The position numbers and the translations under genes were made by a program. Below the pieces are notes generated by a model that was given only the letters and a program-made list of their open reading frames with translations, ran no database searches and had not been told where the DNA came from. 64,000 nucleotides of DNA from Lepidurus packardi (taxonomy: Eukaryota; Arthropoda; Branchiopoda; Notostraca; Triopsidae): positions 3,348,001 to 3,412,000 of the forward strand of contig JAKZAN010000004.1 in assembly GCA_023053545.1 (NCBI GenBank), read 5' to 3'. Of the stretch, positions 59,851-64,000 are shown piece by piece. Within the stretch, counting starts at the first letter, position 1. Every line of letters starts with the position of its first letter.

Positions 59851-60826
59851 ATGTCGTGGAAGTACGGTAAAGATTTAATTGCGAAACTTCCTGAGCATTA
59901 TTTAAAATTTCTTAAACAATGGAAATGTGGAACTCCGGCGCCAGTGCATTACATACCAGAACAAGGACGTTGGAAACGAGACCCTGAAAATGGCGAAATG
60001 TAAGCGAATCCAATCTAAAAATTGTATGACTTTACATTTGGACTAATGGATATATTATTATATTAGAAAACGTATCGAGAATATCCCTATACCTTTGAAA
60101 TACCCAAAGGAGTTTGAAAACGTTATACTTGGAGGAGAAGCTGTGATCAAAGGTTTCCGAAAACCGAACCAGCTGAGACGACGAGTTCCATATTTCTGGG
60201 TGCCAAGTATCAAGCGTTCAGTCATCCATAGTGAAATTCTAGGAAAGTATTACGATGTACTTATTACTGATCGAGCGTTGGACCTTATTGATCAGCATCA
60301 TGGCTTTGATAACTACATCCTGAAGGTAAGCCATCCCTAACAATGTTTCTCCTTGAATCTAAAGCTAGCTTACTATTAATTATGTTTCAGACTCCAGCTC
60401 AAGACTTAAAATCATTAATGGAGATTAGATTCAAACGGCAACTTTTATTAGCTTTGGCCCAGAATACTTTTCTGCCAGAAAGCTCTGAAGCCAAGCGCCA
60501 AGAAATTTTCGCCAGATACAAGGAATTTGTAATTCCGCTGGAAGAAGCGGAATGGTACGGATTAACTCTAAGCGAAGCCATTGTCAAATTTAAAGAGCAA
60601 GAAGCTCCTCCTCCACCCCAGCCTCTGAAACACCAGTTCAGGAAGGAGTTTATCAAACATCTCGAAAGCAGTGAAGCTGAAAAAGCTCTCAAAGAAGCTA
60701 GCTCTTCCTCTTCGTAAGTTAAAATCAATAGGAAATAGAACGTTATAAGTTTTTAAGTTTTATCTATCTCTTAGGAGCTGGCTACCGAAATTCAGCCTTT
60801 TCTCAACCAAACAACCCCCGAGTTAA
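59851..60826 (+). CDS. MRPL28: Mitochondrial large-subunit ribosomal protein bL28m
   Basis: A structural protein of the mitochondrial 39S subunit (family knowledge). Exons: 59851-59999, 60067-60325, 60391-60713 and 60775-60826; 260 residues, against 256 in human. Family stretches are LPEHYLKFL, RIENIPIPLKYPKE, SEILGKYYDVLITDRALDLI, GFDNYILKTPAQDLKS and the conserved YKEFVIPLEEAEWYGLTLSE. The N-terminus lacks a long presequence, as in other bL28m. The gene starts only 216 bp after the eIF3M stop on the same strand. The third exon ends in a GTAAGT donor that also supplies an in-frame TAA, so an unspliced message would end at 60716 with a C-terminus about 16 residues shorter. Confidence 0.95.
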
Positions 60827-61171
60827 CCCAAATGTCATTTTCTAGTAGTTACTAAACCCAAAAGTCTTGAGAAAGAAATACAATGCAAAAAAGAAAATCA
60901 AATGAAGGATCTGCTACGTTTATTATTTTCAGACACCAACAGAAACGTTAACTCACTCGGGCTGGCTGGAAAAGATCCAAGGGAGAGGGGGGGAATCACA
61001 CCCATTACAGCTATCCTGTACATTAAAAAACACAACACAACAACTAAATCTAAAACGTTTTGCTAGCTTATAAGTTTCGGTTTTTATTCTTACTCCTGTG
61101 GACAAAAAAAAACTTTCCATTACGGTTTTCAACTAGTTTCAACGAGTTTTTTTGTTCCTTCCTAGAACTGA
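60827..61171. other. Convergent 3' region, bL28m and PHKA
   Basis: This 345-bp gap holds both 3' UTRs. A minus-strand AATAAA at 61088-61083 lies 84 bp past the PHKA stop and is a good polyadenylation signal. On the plus strand I see only the variant AATACA near 60879. Confidence 0.6.
61083..61088 (-). terminator. PHKA polyadenylation signal AATAAA
   Basis: Canonical hexamer on the minus strand, 84 bp downstream of the PHKA stop codon. Assignment is by position. Confidence 0.6.
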
Positions 61172-64000
61172 TCACGAAATATTACAGTCGATTTCTCCGT
61201 CTTTGGGTAAGCAATCTAAAATCGTGGCTACTGCCCGGATTAAGTATGTCATAGTGCCATAACAACCGCTCGGGGCAGAATCGTAAAAATGTTGGCAGAT
61301 ATAACAGGCTCCACCACAAATTAAAGTTCCAGCGGATGTCAATTCTCTCTGGTCCTTCGGTTTAGCACAACATAGACTGGCATCACCATCGCAACGCATC
61401 TAAAAAAAAAATCCAGAACGATAAAAATGTTTCGAGAACGATGAATGACATAAAAAATATTTTTTTTTACTTGATCTTCCAGGAAAATTTTATTGGCTGT
61501 ATGAACTATACGTTCCACACACAAAGTCTCGGCAATGAATGGAACGACGTTGTACTCGGATAAAAGAGACAATACCATCATGCCTTCTACCATCAACTGG
61601 CGGTATTCCGGCTGGGGAATCGCATTCAAAACTGTCTCAACTTGTAAGGCAAATTTGAATTCACCAGAAGTCATCTAACAATTCTAATTAGCAATCTGCT
61701 CTTTGAGCAAAATAGTCTTAATTCAATTCTCACTTCCTGGGTTAGACTCTGTGGCAGTAGTTTTCCTTCGATAATCAATCCGGGGCACTTTTTATGTGAA
61801 ACATTGAAAAAAGGTTGAATTTTTTTTTTTAATAAATCTAAAATAACTTGTTGTACCTTTTCTAAAAGCAGCCAAATACGAGAGTAAAATCCCCTTGGAA
61901 CACGATTCAAGGCTCCGTCTAACCTCCTCCTTCGTAGCCATTGTCCTTGTTTTTCTGATTCGCCGGTTTCAGGCTCGGCAGCTTCGCCACGACCAAACAA
62001 ATTTCCAATCTGACTTTTCTAAAAAAAAGACATAAAAAAAAATTATCACGTCAATGGTGTTAATCCGAAAATAAGCGTTACTTTGCTATATTTGCTGGAT
62101 TTGTTGCTCAGAATTGAGAAATTACCACTGGAAGCGCTGCTCACGACGTTAAATTCTTTCCCACTAAGAATCAAATAAAGCAAATTCTTCATTTCGAAAG
62201 GAGAGAGATTTAGCAAGTGCTCCGAAGCTTCTTCTGCTGTACATTTGATAGACCGAGACAGCTCAGAGGACATAACCTAGGAAAACGAGGAAAGACTTTT
62301 TTTTATTTTTTAAAAGTCGGATTAAAATAACGAACTTTGATAATTAAGCCAACTCGTAAACGCAGCATTTCCGCAAATAATGAAGGCTCGGTACGCACAA
62401 ACATGGCCAAATACAAGAGCAATTCCTATTTTTTGAAAAAGGTTAAAGAATTTATAAAACTAAAACGGTCAAAGTTACTTGGGTTAACATAGCCGCGCTC
62501 TCATCTTCGCCGTATGCTTGGGCGATAAGATGCCGCAATTCAGAAGTTGGTAACGGAGCCACAATAGTTCGTTCTTGGTAAGGTGGCATTCCCACCGTGA
62601 CTTGCTTTTGATGCACTAATAAGTCCGTGACTGCTTTAGACAAATCTTCGACCCGTTTCCCCAACATTCCTATGAATAAATCAAAATATTTTAAGTTTAC
62701 GAAGTGCTTTGAGTCTTTGAGCTCTTAATTAAGTTTTTAACCATTGTATTGTTATTTTCTCTCATCATTTCCCAATTCCTCTAAAAATAACTTTCCCCGT
62801 TAGTATTTTTACATATTTTTTTCATATCCTATTCAAATCCTAAAGTGTAATTTTCTAATCGTTTTTTTTTATATTTCTTAGTGAGTTCTTAAATTTTGTT
62901 ATCAGTTATTTACTTTTTGGTTTTAGTTGTTTACTGAGCCCTTATTTTCGAGTTTTTTGTTCTCACTATTTTCATGAGTGCTTTGCAAGTTTAATTAATC
63001 GATCAAGTAATTGACTCCGTTAGGGTTCGATCTTTTAAAATAGGAAATAATAAGCGAAACAAAACCTCACCTGCTGTGTGACGAACCAATGACCAATTTT
63101 GCTGATGACACGCCTTCTCGTATAAATCTTTCAATAAATCCTTTACCCGAATGTTCTTTCCTTGGTCCACCGCTCCTAAACAAAAAATAATGATAAAAAG
63201 GTACAACCTCCAAACTTACTTATCAACTGAAATTCTTGTTAAGCGAACGAAGTGTGAAATAGAATCATATTAAAAAAAAGTTATAACATGGTAGAATTCA
63301 CAAAATTATTCCCAAATATGTGACAAATTCCCATACGTTTTCACTGCGTTAAAAAAAAGCTAATTTACCAGTTTCGTAATCCAAGCCGTGCTCGACCATC
63401 AAATAATGCAAAACGTCTCCTTGTTCTTCCAGGTTTTCGGAATCTTTCAACATGGCCAGTAGCTCTTCCACTTCAGTATTCTCGTACTGAGCATCAGATT
63501 GAGTCCTACATTAATTTAAAAAACAAACAAAAAAAACAATTACGCCATAAAGCTCAACACTCCATTCTTAAAAAGGGGAAAAACCACCATACCAACTGGA
63601 ATGTATTGAGATAAAGCGTAGTTTTGTTGCGGAGCAGCAGCAGATAAGATGCAGTGGAGAGAAAAGGGAAGCGAAAAACGACAATTAATTCAAAGATCGC
63701 TACCCAAGCGCATGCATATGAAAAATAAGCGTTTGCTAAGCTCTATCGTTTTTTTAAACCCAAACCAACTCGATTTAAAGATTATAGCTTTATACTCGCT
63801 TTACAGCTTTATAACTCGCGTTACCTGTGTCTTGTAAAAGTCATCCAAGGATCATCTTTATCAGGCGAAGGCGTTCTAGGCTCGTTAACTGGCACATGCC
63901 CTCGAGAAGAAGGACGTGAATTGTCAACAGACTGAGGACAGCTGAGCCCAGCTGTTGAAGCCGAACCAAAATCATCCGACATTGGAGAACCTGTAGCTGG
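61172..64000 (-). CDS. PHKA: Phosphorylase b kinase regulatory subunit alpha (C-terminal part; continues past right edge)
   Basis: A regulatory, calmodulin-binding subunit of phosphorylase kinase, which activates glycogen phosphorylase (family knowledge). Exons on the minus strand: 64000-63825 (incomplete), 63505-63369, 63175-63071, 62669-62479, 62425-62336, 62276-62082, 62018-61857, 61787-61734, 61674-61471, 61399-61172, all in frame. Family stretches are [96 protein letters not shown] and [15 protein letters not shown]. The upstream exon is a serine/proline-rich linker ([16 protein letters not shown]). The protein ends DGEIDCNIS without the farnesylation CaaX box of vertebrate PHKA, and its cysteine-rich [10 protein letters not shown] segment resembles what I remember of insect alpha subunits. 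The N-terminal glucoamylase-like domain is outside the window. Confidence 0.95.

Overview
This is a eukaryotic nuclear window from an invertebrate animal. Intron-containing genes with GT-AG splice sites dominate. The fatty acyl-CoA reductase and the insect-like C-terminus of the phosphorylase kinase alpha subunit suggest an arthropod, but I cannot name the lineage. Exons stand out as GC-richer islands in AT-rich DNA. I see no bacterial, viral, rRNA or CRISPR content. All exon models below come from translating the sequence and joining GT-AG boundaries that keep the frame; none has been tested against transcripts.

Layout, left to right: (1) the 5' part of a fatty acyl-CoA reductase gene, minus strand, running off the left edge (1-1179). 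(2) About 6 kb without a recognisable gene (1311-7442), holding short tandem repeats and a tRNA-like fragment. (3) A PTPRR-type receptor tyrosine phosphatase, plus strand (7457-10291), convergent with (4) a ropporin gene (13253-11179, minus). (5) A TMTC2-like O-mannosyltransferase gene, minus strand, ten exons over 28.6 kb (43697-15054), whose introns of 1.1-7.4 kb hold repeats. (6) About 11 kb without a recognisable gene (43698-54761), with two non-autonomous DNA transposon relics. (7) A compact cluster: an SRSF7-like splicing factor (57751-54762, minus), eIF3M (58066-59634, plus) divergent from it across 314 bp, mitochondrial ribosomal protein bL28m only 216 bp after eIF3M (59851-60826, plus), and the C-terminal part of phosphorylase kinase alpha (minus, 61172 to beyond 64000), convergent with bL28m.

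The genes do not form a pathway. The housekeeping cluster at the right has introns mostly of 53-80 bp, while TMTC2 introns are 15-100 times longer. In the otherwise compact PTPRR and ropporin genes, the one long intron of each carries a copy of the same pogo-like miniature transposon. A third copy lies in a TMTC2 intron.

Points to follow up: an apparent one-base frameshift in the RS/RD tail of the SRSF7-like gene; a bL28m stop codon embedded in a perfect splice donor; a TA-flanked miniature transposon family (three copies) with a partly maintained frame; a TTAA-flanked family (two copies); a larger TA-flanked element with a two-part internal stem-loop; a diverged 0.5-0.65 kb direct duplication; and many 10-21 nt poly-G/poly-C runs. 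I did not find a convincing undescribed system.
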